In this document: positions 31,136-43,023 of the stretch, in pieces | Layout of the letters: each line of letters starts with the position of its first letter | Numbering within the stretch: position 1 is the first letter of the stretch | Assembly: GCA_026874595.1 (NCBI GenBank) | Contig: CM049313.1 | Location: forward strand, 73,646,659 to 73,710,658 | DNA from: Sipunculus nudus | Taxonomy: Eukaryota; Annelida; Sipuncula; Golfingiida; Sipunculidae | Direction: 5' to 3' | Length of the DNA: 64,000 nucleotides | Position numbers and translations under genes: made by a program | Notes under the pieces: model-generated | Seen by the model: the letters and a program-made list of their open reading frames with translations, nothing else | Told to the model about the DNA's origin: nothing | The model's database searches: none

Positions 31136-34100
31136 TCAGTTTGCAAATAATATTTATAAAAAGAATGAAACTTGTTCTTTAGCATGCTACTTATTCTTAA
31201 TATGATGTTTGTAGGTAGTTAAGTTTGGTGTACTGACGTCAACACATATTTGGTAGCAAGTGCAGTTATAAATATTAATTATATTAATATCATGATGATT
31301 TATCTAATAATGATGACTAAGCAGCCAGTAACAAGAGTTGTATTTTGTGTACATAAATATATTTCTCCTTTGTAGAACTGGGGAACAGATTTTGAGCTGT
31401 CAATCAAACAAAGTGCAGATATTGTGGCATTCACAGCAATGGTGGAACAGAAGCTCAAGCCTGCCTTGGTATATGGTATATTTTCTTATTATAAGGAAAC
31501 TCTCATCTAATAAATGAAGATATCATTATTACCACACAGTATCAACTGCAAGGCAACAAATCAATATTCATGGTCTCAAGACCTCTAACATATTTGATGG
31601 GATGTATGTCTGGGTATTCTGCTTTAAGTTTACACCCTCTGATACTGGTTGTCCTAAACACCAGAATACTGCGGAATACCCCAGAATACCGCCTAAATAC
31701 CACTAAGATTGTCAAAAAAACACCTTACAGACAGGCTTTATCCTTTATGGCTTGTGTAGTTTGAATTATTAACTTGAGATAACCCCAGTCTGTAAGGTGG
31801 TTACCAGTACTCTTATGACAATTTAAAATTCCATTTAAGCCCTTCCCTCTATTGAAAATGGTTAAACGTATCATATAAGTCTCGATGGTCTGTAATTATC
31901 GGGTATTTTGACAACATAAGTGGTATTTAGGGGGTATTCCAGGGTACTTTGCTGTATTCTGGTGATTAGGATGACCCCTCTGATACTACCAACATTCACT
32001 TGAGCCTCGTGCGATTTATAGGTCAACCACAATTAGGTTAATAATTAGTTTTGTACAATTAATTATTGATGCATCAAGAATATTTTCAGGTATGTGATGA
32101 TTCAGGAAAAAATCCTTGATATTATTAAATTTTCAGAATATTTGTTTATCTTTAATGTAATTTAAGTATAGATTGATGAATTTATGAAGCATTTTAAGTA
32201 TTGATATTAGAATCTATTTTCAAATTGGAGTTCAAGCCACTGCAGAATTTTAACCTTTTTTTTTATTTTTTTAATTCAGACAGCCTCTCATTTTTCATGA
32301 TGCATCACACAGCTAATATCTTAAAGACTCTATCCTTCACCATATAACATACATAATATTTTTATCAAAATATTTTTAATAGTTTGTATGATGTGAAAAG
32401 ATATTGTTTTTATTTTTTCAGAGACACCTTTGGTGGGTAGACAGTCAGACATTTACAGACCTTACACGACCATGGTATGCCAAAACCCTCCCCTTTCCTC
32501 TTGGGGTCTTCCTGCCAGGAAGGAAGCACAAATATGAAGCACAGAGGCTGTCTGCTTTATATAACGAGGAGTACACCTCAGAGGCAGACAGAGAGAGCAA
32601 GGTGAGTATACCACAGATACAGACACAGTGAGCAAGGTGTGTATACCACAGAGACAGACACAGTGAGCAAGGTTGGTATACCACAGAGACAGACACAGTG
32701 AGCAAGGTGGGTATACCAAAGAGACAGACACAGTGAGCAAGGTCGGTATACCACAGCGACAGACATAGTGAGCAAGGTGGGTATACCACAGAGACAGACA
32801 GTGAGCAAGGTGGGTATACCACCACACAGACAGTGAGCAAGGTGAGTATACCACAGAACAGACACATTGAGGAAGGTGGGTATACCAAAGAGACAGACAC
32901 AGTGAGCAAGGTGGGTATACCACAGCGACAGACATAGTGAGCAAGGTGGGTAAACCACAGAGACAGACACAGTGAGCAAGGTGGGTATACCACAGACACA
33001 GTGAGGAAGGTGGGTATACCACAGAAACAGACACAGTGAGCAAGGTGGGTATACCACAGCGACAGACATAGTGAGCAAGGTGGGTAAACCACAGAGACAG
33101 ACACATGAAGCAAGGTGGGTATACCACCACACAGACAGTGAGCAAGGTGGGTATATCACAGAGACAGGCACAGTGAGCAAGGTGGGTATACCACCAAACA
33201 GACACAGTGAGCAAGGTGGGGGTATACCACAAAAGCAGACACAGTGAGCAAGGTGGGTATACCACAGCGACAGACATAGTGAGCAAGGTGGGTATACCAC
33301 AGAGACAGACACAGTGAGCAAGGTGGGTATACCACAGAGACAGACACAGTGAGCAAGGTGGGGGTATACCACAGAAACAGACACAGTGAGCAAGGTTGGT
33401 ATACCACAGTGACAGACATAGTGAGCAAGGTGGGTATACCACAGAGACAGACACAGTGAGCAAGGTGGGTATACCACAGAGACAGACACAGTGAGCAAGG
33501 TGGGTATACCACAGAGACAGGCACAGTGAGCAAGGTGGGGGTATACCACAGAGACAGACACAGTGAGCAAGGTTGGTATACCACAGAAACAGACACAGTG
33601 AGCAAGGTGGGTATACCACAGAGACAGACACAGTGAGCAAGGTGGGTATACCACAGAGACAGACACAGTGAGCAAGGTGGGGGTATACCACAGAGACAGA
33701 CACAGTGAGCAAGGTGGGTATACCACAGAGACAGACACAGTGAGCAAGGTGGGTATACCACAGCGACAGACATAGTGAGCCAGGTGGGTAAACCACAGAG
33801 ACAGACACAGTGAGCAAGGTGGGTATACCACAGAGACAGACACAGTGAGCAAGGTGGGGGTATACCACAGAGACAGACACAGTGAGCAAGGTTGGGGTAT
33901 ACCACAGAGACAGACACAGTGAGCAAGGGGGGTATACCACAGAGACAGACACAGTGAGCAAGGTGGGTATACCACAGACACAGACACAGTGAGCAAGGTC
34001 GGTATACCACAGAGACAGACACAGTGAGCAAGGTGGGGGTATACCACAGAGACAGACAAAGTGAGCAAGGTGGGTATACCACAGAAACAGACACAGTGAG

Positions 34101-37100
34101 GAAGGTGGGTATACCACAGAGTCAGACACAGTGAGCAAGGTGGGTATACCACAGCGACAGACATAGTGAGCAAGGTGGGTAAACCACAGAGACAGACACA
34201 GTGAGCAAGGTGGGTATACCACAGAGACAGACACAGTGAGCAAGGTGGGTATACCACAGAGACAGACACAGTGAGCAAGGTGGGTATACCACAGAAACAG
34301 ACATAGTGAGCAAGGTGGGTAAACCACAGAGACAGACATAGTGAGCAAGGTGGGTATACCACCACACAGACAGTGGGCAAGGTGGGTATATCACAGAGAC
34401 AGACACAGTGAGCAAGGTGGGTATACCACCAAACAGACACAGTGAGCAAGGTGGGGGTATACCACAGAAACAGACACAGTGAGCAAGGTGGGTATACCAC
34501 AGCGACAGACAGTGAGCAAGGTGGGTATACCACAGAGACAGACACAGTGAGCAAGGTGGGTATACCACAGAAACAGACACAGTGAGCAAGGTGGGTATAC
34601 CACAGCAACAGACAGTGAGCAAGGTGGGTATACCACAAAGACAGACACAGTGAGCAAGGTGGGTATACCACAGAGACAGACACAGTGAGCAAGGTGGGTA
34701 TACCACAGAGACAGACACAGTGAGCAAGGTGGGGGTATACCACAGAGACAGACACAGTGAGCAAGGTGTGTATACCACAGAGACAGACACAGTGAGCAAG
34801 GTGGGTATACCACAGAGACAGACACAGTGAGCAAGGTGGGTATACCACAGAGACAGACACAGTGAGCAAGGTGGGTATACCACAGAGACAGACACAGTGA
34901 GCAAGGTGGGTATACCAGTGAGACAGACACAGTGAGCAAGGTGGGGGTATACCACAGAGACAGACACAGTGAGCAAGGTGGGTATACCACAGAAACAGAC
35001 ACAGTGAGCAAGGTGGGTATACCACAGAGACAGACACAGTGAGCAAGGTGGGTATACCACAGCGACAGACATAGTGAGCCAGGTGGGTAAACCACAGAGA
35101 CAGACACAGTGAGCAAGGTGGGTATACCACAGAGACAGACACAGTGAGCAAGGTGGGGGTATACCACAGAGACAGACACAGTGAGCAAGGTGGGGGTATA
35201 CCACAGAGACAGACACAGTGAGCAAGGGGGGTATACCACAGAGACAGACACAGTGAGCAAGGTGGGTATACCACAGACACAGACACAGTGAGCAAGGTCG
35301 GTATACCACAGAGACAGACACAGTGAGCAAGGTGGGGGTATACCACAGAGACAGACACAGTGAGCAAGGTGGGTATACCACAGAAACAGACACAGTGAGG
35401 AAGGTGGGTATACCACAGAGTCAGACACAGTGAGCAAGGTGGGTATACCACAGCGACAGACATAGTGAGCAAGGTGGGTAAACCACAGAGACAGACACAG
35501 TGAGCAAGGTGGGTATACCACAGAGACAGACACAGTGAGCAAGGTGGGTATACCACAGAGACAGACACAGTGAGCAAGGTGGGTATACCACAGAAACAGA
35601 CATAGTGAGCAAGATGGGTAAACCACAGAGACAGACATAGTGAGCAAGGTGGGTATACCACCACACAGACAGTGAGCAAGGTGGGTATATCACAGAGACA
35701 GACACAGTGAGCAAGGTGGGTATACCACCAAACAGACACAGTGAGCAAGGTGGGGGTATACCACAGAAACAGACACAGTGAGCAAGGTGGGTATACCACA
35801 GCGACAGACAGTGAGCAAGGTGGGTATACCACAGAGACAGACACAGTGAGCAAGGTGGGTATACCACAGAAACAGACACAGTGAGCAAGGTGGGTATACC
35901 ACAGCAACAGACAGTGAGCAAGGTGGGTATACCACAGAGACAGACACAGTGAGCAAGGTGGGTATACCACAGAGACAGACACAGTGAGCAAGGTGGGTAT
36001 ACCACAGAGACAGACACAGTGAGCAAGGTGGGGGTATACCACAGAGACAGATACAGTGAGCAAGGTGTGTATACCACAGAGACAGACACAGTGAGCAAGG
36101 TGGGTATACCACAGAGACAGACACAGTGAGCAAGGTGGGTATACCACAGAGACAGACACAGTGAGCAAGATGGGTATACCACAGAAACAGACACAGTGAG
36201 GAAGGTTGGTATACCACCACACAGACAGTGAGCAAGGTGGGTATATCACAGAGACAGACACAGTGAGCAAGGTGGGTATACCACCAAACAGACACAGTGA
36301 GCAAGGTGGGGGTATACCACAGAAACAGACACAGTGAGCAAGGTTGGTATACCACAGCGACAGACATAGTGAGCAAGGTGGGTATACCACAGAGACAGAC
36401 ACAGTGAGCAAGGTGGGTATACCACAGAGACAGACACAGTGAGCAAGGTGGGGGTATACCACAGAGACAGACACAGTGAGCAAGGTGGGTATACCACAGA
36501 GACAGACACAGTGAGCAAGGTGGGTATACCACAGAGACAGACACAGTGAGCAAGGTGGGTATACCACAGAGATAGACACAGTGAGCAAGGTGGGTATACC
36601 ACAGAGACAGACACAGTGAGCAAGGTGGGTATACCACAGAAACAGACACAGTGAGGAAGGTGGGTATACCACAGAGACAGACACAGTGAGCAAGGTGGGG
36701 GTATACCACAGAGACAGACACAGTGAGCAAGGTGGGTATACCACAGAAACAGACACAGTGAGCAAGGTGGGTATACCACAGAAACAGACACAGTGAGCAA
36801 GGTGGGTATACCACAGAAACAGACACAGTGAGCAAGGTGGGTACACACAGAGACAGACACAGTGAGCAAGGTGGGTATACCACAGAGACAGACACAGTGA
36901 GCAAGGTGGGTATACCACAGAAACAGACACAGTGAGCAAGGTTGGTATACCACAGCGACAGACATAGTGAGCAAGGTGGGTATACCACAGAGACAGACAC
37001 AGTGAGCAAGGTGGGTATACCACAGAGACAGACACAGTGAGCAAGGTGGGGGTATACCACAGAGACAGACACAGTGAGCAAGGTGGGTATACCACAGAGA

Positions 37101-40100
37101 CAGACACAGTGAGCAAGGTGGGTATACCACAGAGACAGACACAGTGAGCAAGGTGGGTATACCACAGAGATAGACACAGTGAGCAAGGTGGGTATACCAC
37201 AGAGACAGACACAGTGAGCAAGGTGGGTATACCACAGAAACAGACACAGTGAGGAAGGTGGGTATACCACAGAGACAGACACAGTGAGCAAGGTGGGGGT
37301 ATACCACAGAGACAGACACAGTGAGCAAGGTGGGTATACCACAGAAACAGACACAGTGAGCAAGGTGGGTATACCACAGAAACAGACACAGTGAGCAAGG
37401 TGGGTATACCACAGAAACAGACACAGTGAGCAAGGTGGGTACACACAGAGACAGACACAGTGAGCAAGGTGGGTATACCACAGAGACAGACACAGTGAGC
37501 AAGGTGGGTATACCACAGAGACTGACACAGTGAGAAAGGTGGGTATACCACAGAGACAGACACAGTGAGGAAGGTGGGTATACCACAGAGACAGACACAG
37601 TGAGCAAGGTGGGTATACCACAGAGACAGACACAGTGAGCAAGGTGGGTATACCACAGAAACAGACACAGTGAGCAAGGTGGGTATACCTCAGAAACAGA
37701 CACAGTGAGCAAGGTGGGTATACCACAGAAACAGACACAGTGAGCAAGGTGGGTACACACAGAGACAGACACAGTGAGCAAGGTGGGTATACCACAGAGA
37801 CAGACACAGTGAGCAAGGTGGGTATACCACAGAGACTGACACAGTGAGGAAGGTGGGTATACCACAGAGACAGACACAGTGAGCAAGGTGGGTATACCAC
37901 AGAGACAGACACAGTGAGCAAGGTGGGGGTATACCACAGAAACAGACACAGTGAGGAAGGTGGGTATACCACAGAAACAGACACAGTGAGCAAGGTGGGT
38001 ATACCACAGAGACAGACACAGTGAAAAAAACAGTAAAAAACTTGGGACTACTTCAGAAATTCAGATATATGAATATTTAATACAGTTTATTATTATTTTG
38101 TTTCCAGTTGACATATATTCAATCACAAAATATTAACTTTTTCCCTACAGATTATCCGAGATGCTAAAGAATGTATGAATATGTTATCAGCAAAACTTGG
38201 AGACCAGGATTTCTTCTTTGGCAAAACGTGAGTATAAATGACAAATATAACTAGATCAAAGTAACAAAATATATACAGTTCAAAGTTGAGATAGCACCTG
38301 TCACAGTTCACTCAGACAATGTTAATGCTGATCTGTTACAAAACTTAAAAAAAGATAAATATTTCACACTGTGAGACCAGCTTTGTGTAAAGTGGTTAAA
38401 TGTAGGTCACATCCATGTTCTATTCTGCTCAGACTGTCCATATTTTTTGGATAATAACAAAATAAAAATATATATGCTGAATATCATTCAGAAAATGTAC
38501 CAGTGGACTGAACTGCTCTTTCATTTGTCATTTCATCATTTGTGGTTTGCATTATTGCCTCTGCCAGGAGGTTATGCTTTCATCCCTGTTTACTTGTGTT
38601 TGTGTGTTTGTTTCTTCACAACAAATTTTGCACAGAATCTCAAGAAATTTTCAGTGCATTACAGGAATGGGCCAATTAAGAATTGATCAAATTTGATAAA
38701 AACTGATCAAACCTGGATTAAGGAATGTCATCAAGGAATATTCACACATGTACAATCTGATGCATGGAAGAACCTGGGAATATTGGACGAATAATAAATA
38801 GGGACCCCCACATGGTGGAGGTCTGCATTCTTTAGAATGCAGATTTATTTATAATTAACATGGTGCAGGGGTCATAATAATGCCTTTCTGCCTGTTTCAG
38901 ACAGGCAAACATGCACAGAAAGACATTTTTCCTTTTGTATCAGTTTGTTGGAAAAGAGAACTCCTAGATGTTCCCCACATTTTAAATAATGAAAAATACA
39001 CAAACAGAATGATAACTTGGAAGTTTACCATCAGCTTCACTGGTACCCCTCACTATTATGGATTCACAGGCTGATGAAATCATAGAGCTATGTGATTTGC
39101 AGAGCAGCAGATCCTCAATAGAGTGCAGGATCAGACTGAACCCCAGGCACACTATCAGTTGTAAGGAAATATGTTGGCTGATTTATTATGTTACACCAGC
39201 CTATTCAGTCTAGGTACATAAGGTAACAAAAAGTTTGTTTAGTGTAGCCATTGGGACGCTGAACCATAACAACACAGGTGAACTGTTCTACAGAAATGTC
39301 AGTGACAGAAGTGACAGAATTAAAGGGGCCCAATCACCAATAAAGCATGTTGAGTTAACACAAAAAAATAGTTTCTTCCCTTTAAAATATATTTGTTCCT
39401 TTCAAAACATTGCCTTGAAACCGTTTGGTTACTCCTGTAAATGAGTGTTGAAAAGAGTCTACATAAACACAGTGCGTGCGGTCATTTGCAGGGTGGAGCC
39501 TCAACACGTGTCAATAAGGAGATGCCCTGACTGACTTGGCCAAAAAAATATAATACATGTTCCCGCAGGCTTAAAAACCGTGTGTTGCCCCTATTAATCG
39601 GACCTCTGGTCACGCGGCCTTGGTATGGTAAACAGACACACGTGGACTGTGTTTACCAACACACACAGTCATAACAAGGTGTTAAACAGTCATCTGCGAG
39701 GAAATGAGACTGTGTGCTGGGATGTTTCTACTGGGAAACCTTTGTATAAAGCAAAACTGAACTGATAGTGTGAAAGAATAGGCATTATATTGATCCTGAT
39801 TATGTCCCTTTAAAGTTTGATATGATGATAGGATGCATCTTTAGTGGAAAGGCGTATATTCCTACGGAAAGGCAAAACTAGATGTATGTTTTTCCATTGG
39901 AAAGGTGAATATTTCAAACTATTACAAACCCTGTGATGACTTTTATATAAAAAAAAAATAACACTGGAAAAGTGACATAATTTTATTTAATGCTTATATA
40001 TGACTTTTGCAGTGTACATAAACAAGAAATATATGAGAAGTTTCATATTCTTTCAGGCCATCATCCCTCGACTCAACAGTGTTTAGCTACCTGGCTCTGC

Positions 40101-41722
40101 TGTGGAAGGTACCATTCCCAAATAATGTACTGAAGAATCATCTCAAAGGCTGCACCAATCTGTGTGGACTGTGTCAGCGCATACTGGACAAGTACTTCCC
40201 ACTGTCCAAAGAAGGTAAATATTTAAAGTGTTGTGTTGAGGGTTAAGACAGCTACCTACCACCCTTCTTATCTATAAGTAGAATGACGTATTACTAGGCT
40301 ACCCTTATGGTAAAGTACTTAGGCTGTTCTTACGTTGCGTGGAACACCTTCACTTGTTCGTTAGCACCTGAATGATTAAGACCTTGGCCCACCATCTAAG
40401 ACAACACTTGTTCAAGTCACTCTGATGTTCTAAGGGGATAAACATGAATCACCATAAGGGGAAATCTGTTGATAGTACCCACCATGATTGTATAGCTCTT
40501 TGATTGTATAGCTCTAATGGACTGGCAGTATTTCTTTTGGCTTAGTAAAATCAAGCATCAAAATTTGGACAGACCATTCAGCCATTTGGTGATTTAAAAC
40601 TTAAAACTGTTGTTTTACACTCCATTTAAAATTCCTTTAAATTCCTATTGTCTTTGCTGGAACAATACCCATGCAAAAGAAAAATAAAGTGAATTAGAAA
40701 AAGACCAGTTTGTTGTTCAAGGTGATTAAAAACAGTGTATTTTTTTATTCACCCATTTTTTGAGCCATCATGAATAAAATTGTATTGTTCATTTCTACCT
40801 TGTATCAGTTATTGTATCAACAAATTGTGCTAGACTTGATGTTTAAAGTGTGAACTGACTAAGTCCACTCTGTAATGAATTAAACACATCAGTATTAAGT
40901 TCTTATTTGGAAATATGTTCTACATTTTGTAGTCACACTTTATAACATATAGGACTTTTCATGCCCAGTTCCCATTTATTTAATAAACCTAGTGGTCAGA
41001 ATTGGTTATAAAATCATGTTTGATGATTATAAGATGGCAAACGACTGATGATCAGTTATTAATCAATCATTCTACGTTACTTCTATATTACATTGATATC
41101 ACTGAAAATTTCTTTATAAAATTACACCTGAAATATTGACCAAGTTAAGTCAGTCTGATTTACTCATCATGCTGAAATTAAATGTAATCGCTGTGTTTTT
41201 GACATTTTTGTGCTGTCCAAGCTTCAGTTTTAATGCTGTTTGCTACTTAGTGTCCAGTCTTTCTTTTTTCTGGTACTGGATTAGAATATTTTTTCCTTGT
41301 TAATATGAATTCTTTGCATGTACATACATAAACATTTGTAACCAATAATGTAAAATAGCAACAATTTTAATGAAATATGAATGAAAACAACCAGTCATCA
41401 ATATAACTGATTAATTGGTACACCAGTAATAAATACTGTTTTATTTTCTTTTTCAGAAATTGAGGAACAGAAGAAAAAAGAGGAGGAGGAGAGACAGAAA
41501 CAAATGGATGGCTCAGCAGAATTTCCAAATCGGAAAAGAAACATGGTGATAGCAGGACTAGTAGCAGTCACAGCGATGGTGGTGTTTGCTTTTTACACAG
41601 GCCTGGTTGCCATAGAGATTACAGATGAAGTGGATGACAGAGGTGATGTGGGGACTGACGCTGATATGGGAGACTTTGATGATGGAGATTATTACGACGG
41701 AGGACAGGAGGACCAAGAATAA
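28074..41722 (+). CDS. MTX: Metaxin (MTX1/MTX3-type), complete eight-exon gene
   Basis: Metaxins are outer mitochondrial membrane proteins with two glutathione-transferase-like domains that act with the SAM/MIB machinery in beta-barrel import and membrane organisation. Exons 28074-28142, 29945-30014, 30442-30518, 31376-31468, 32422-32601, 38151-38227, 40057-40214 and 41457-41722 join in frame to 329 codons plus TAA. Shared landmarks: GLPSLDCDSLAVL (11-23), the N-terminal GST-like part to about 72, ALRHLWWVDS and TRPWYAKTLPFPLGVFLPGR (about 102-140), FFFGKTPSSLDSTVFSYLAL (about 185-204), HLKGCTNLC..ILDKYF, and a C-terminal anchor (271-294) followed by an acidic tail. An intact anchor fits MTX1 better than MTX3. 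I cannot separate the two paralogues with certainty. All introns are GT-AG. Confidence 0.95.
28143..29944 (+). other. Metaxin intron 1, GAATT-rich
   Basis: AT-rich with two patches of degenerate GAATT/AATTG repeats (about 28555-28660 and 29105-29295). No exon seen. Confidence 0.55.
29945..30014 (+). CDS. MTX: Metaxin exon 2
   Basis: Acceptor ACATTTTCAG, donor ATAG|GTAAAG. Encodes SYCKFSDVPVTVHKFKSSWR and SPIG (codon 47 split), matching the beta-strand region of the N-terminal GST-like fold. Confidence 0.92.
30442..30518 (+). CDS. MTX: Metaxin exon 3
   Basis: Acceptor TTTTTACAG, donor AAAAG|GTATGT. Encodes KFPVLKEDG...SSIIHYLRQK, equivalent to the TLPAL..KIITHLRK region of relatives. Ends in phase 0. 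Confidence 0.92.
30519..31375 (+). other. Metaxin intron 3 with AT microsatellites
   Basis: Two long (AT)n tracts, about 30865-30921 and 31064-31133, flank a small foldback element (30922-31062). Confidence 0.8.
30922..31062. mobile_element. Small MITE inserted in an (AT)n microsatellite
   Basis: 141 bp beginning CAGTGAAA and ending TTTTCACTG, in an AT/TA tract, which fits TA-targeting Tc1/mariner or pogo-type elements. Three internal motifs of type T(A/G)TGTCGAAG/TTAAGTCGAA recur. Too short for any gene. Confidence 0.65.
31376..31468 (+). CDS. MTX: Metaxin exon 4
   Basis: 31 codons, acceptor CTTTGTAG, donor TTG|GTATAT. Encodes NWGTDFELSIKQSADIVAFT and EQKLKPAL, matching the YNADYDLS.RQGADTLAF region. 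A second GT seven bases downstream would break the frame into exon 5, so the first is chosen. Confidence 0.93.
31647..31976. mobile_element. Foldback MITE with 11-bp target duplication
   Basis: 330 bp in metaxin intron 4. The ends read GGTTGTCCTAAACACCAGAA and, inverted, GGTCATCCTAATCACCAGAA. Complementarity extends roughly 70-80 bp (GGAATACCC, CCTAAATACCACT, GATTGTCAAAA blocks). CCTCTGATACT is repeated at 31636-31646 and 31977-31987. A duplication of about 9-11 bp with long inverted ends suggests a Mutator-like family. Confidence 0.8.
32422..32601 (+). CDS. MTX: Metaxin exon 5
   Basis: 60 codons, acceptor ATTTTTTCAG, donor AGCAAG|GTGAGTAT. Encodes RHLWWVDSQTFTDL, RPWYAKTLPFPLGVFLPGR and ends in EADRESK. 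The last 22 coding bases and the donor are homologous to the 35-bp minisatellite unit that begins here (20 of 23 exon-side bases match). Confidence 0.94.
32580..38024 (+). repeat. 35-bp minisatellite, about 155 units, derived from the exon 5 splice junction
   Basis: The consensus reads CAGAGACAGACACAGTGAGC then AAGGTGGGTATACCA. Variant units have GGGGGT (36 bp), a CA loss, GCGACAGACATA, AAACAG or ACACACAGAGACAG. The first unit overlaps the coding end of metaxin exon 5: GAGCAAG|GTGAGTATACCACAG in the gene aligns with GAGCAAGGTGGGTATACCACAG in the unit. Almost every unit therefore holds a 5' splice-site look-alike. Larger duplications overlie it: offsets of about 1299 bp (33156-34350 with 34450-35650) and about 598 bp (36300-36860 with 36900-37460). 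Because the unit has no stop on the minus strand, all three minus frames are open for hundreds to 1699 codons. These are not genes. Confidence 0.95.
38151..38227 (+). CDS. MTX: Metaxin exon 6
   Basis: Acceptor TTTCCCTACAG about 125 bp after the minisatellite, donor AAAAC|GTGAGT. Encodes IIRDAKECMNMLSAKLGDQD and FFFGK plus a split T codon, matching the C-terminal GST-like domain start. Confidence 0.94.
38228..40056 (+). other. Metaxin intron 6 with dispersed repeat piece
   Basis: 38555-38840 carries a CTCTGCCAGGAGGTTATGCT-type and GGTGGAGGTCTGCATTCT-type sequence, typical of a widespread old invertebrate repeat. The remainder shows no gene. Confidence 0.5.
40057..40214 (+). CDS. MTX: Metaxin exon 7
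   Basis: Acceptor TTCTTTCAG, donor GAAG|GTAAAT. Encodes PSSLDSTVFSYLALLWKVPF, NHLKGCTNLCGLCQRILDKY and FPLSKE, the conserved metaxin C-terminal domain. Confidence 0.95.
40215..41456 (+). other. Metaxin intron 7
   Basis: AT-rich intron with no recognised feature. Confidence 0.6.
41457..41722 (+). CDS. MTX: Metaxin exon 8 (C-terminal anchor and stop)
   Basis: Acceptor TTTTTCAG. Encodes a lysine/glutamate-rich linker (242-257), basic residues RKR (267-269), a hydrophobic anchor MVIAGLVAVTAMVVFAFYTG (from 271) and a strongly acidic tail of about 30 residues, ending TAA at 41720-41722. Confidence 0.94.
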
Positions 41723-41870
41723 TCACCATGGCAACTAGCTTTTTATTGACTGCCTGAGATTCTTAATCTATCATAATTAGCCATTACAACAGTCATTTTA
41801 GCAGAACAGACCATTCACTGTTGGAAATTGATTGTGTTCTTAATAAATACTGATGTTTTGCAAGTGTCCT
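41723..41870 (+). terminator. Metaxin 3' UTR with poly(A) signal
   Basis: AATAAA at 41842-41847, 120 bp after the stop, followed by TGTTTTGCAAGTGTCC, a suitable GT-rich downstream region. Confidence 0.75.
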
Positions 41871-41879
41871 CAATTTTTT

Positions 41880-43020
41880 TTCTTTCAAAATAAAAGAGAA
41901 CATACACACATACAAAGTGAGCTAATACATTCAACTTAGACCAGATATATTATAGGCATCGTTAGAGATATGAGATAATGTCATATAACTTCCATTCAAA
42001 GAATATGTGAAGAGAGCTGTGGTAAAAAAAGGCAGCCCTGCCTGGCCTAACAGTAAGGGAAGGAACCCATACACACTTCTTGCCCTTACAATGCCCCTTC
42101 CTGCCCTAACTTTACACCCTCTACCCTAACAGACTTTGAACCCTAAAAATGTCCCTTCCTTCCTGTAAGGGTACCGCTGCAAACTTTTACACTTAATGTT
42201 CCAAATATATATTACACTTAAAATGCTATTAATATTTTGAGGAGCAAATTTTTTTTGTTGGTTTGAGTCCATTGTTCATGCACACTTAAGTTAAATAACA
42301 AGCAGGCTGGCTGAAGTGTTTACTAAATTTATAACTTATGCTTGATAAATGGAGTAACTCTGTGACACAGTTTCATGAATGTATCTTTACATTCATCCAA
42401 TCAGTTCATCTCATGTAAAATATTTAACATATTTTTCTGTAACACCTGATTTGTTATTTTTATTAAATTATCTAGGCATTCGAGTTTGACTCATTTTCCC
42501 CTTACAAACATAGTGAGAATCTTGAAATGATTGTCTAAAAGTAAAAACAAATAAATGACTAAGGCAATTTTTTTTGGAAATGCATGCTTTTGCAAGTTAT
42601 CCAGTTTGTTGCTTTAGTACAGGTTTATAATTAATATTGATTGGATTATGGTCTAATTTAAAAATACGACAAATCTGTCCTCATATAGAGCCCCACCCAC
42701 ACTCCCATTCAGTTGTCATTCATTGAACTGTATTGGATTCCCGCAGTAAGCATTGCAATCTAGTGTGGTAGCTTCCATAGTGCTAAATTTTTATCCTTTA
42801 CATTCTTGAAATGTATGTCAGGCAGACAGGCACCAAAATGCTTGACTGTAAAGCTTCTGCCTTTCTACTGGACCCCAAAGCCATGTTAGCTAAACAAATG
42901 TAGCTGGCTTGATGAAAAAGACGGCTAAGCATTTTCTAGATTTTCGTGACTCGGCTGGCTGGCTTAAACTGACCTGAAGGCCTATTCATTTGACGATGTT
43001 ACCAAGTACCCGTTCAGTAT
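41880..43020. other. Intergenic, no gene seen
   Basis: Contains a CCCTAAC-like run (42040-42180) with CCCT(A/T)ACA motifs that are too irregular for telomere repeat. Otherwise unremarkable. Confidence 0.4.
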
Positions 43021-43023
43021 ATT

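Noticed and set aside
32578-37677. 1699-codon minus-strand open frame, and other long minus frames (to 38019)
   Set aside because: Each is a direct readout of the 35-bp repeat, which lacks minus-strand stops in all three phases, so three overlapping long frames exist. The protein is a 35-residue period of the same repeat, and the region is a spliced intron of metaxin on the other strand.
32602-38024. CRISPR-like look of a regular 35-bp array
   Set aside because: There are no unique spacers, units are head-to-tail, and the DNA is an animal intron. It is a minisatellite.
42040-42180. Interstitial telomere repeat
   Set aside because: CCCTAAC-like motifs are too irregular and interrupted to be telomeric TTAGGG arrays.
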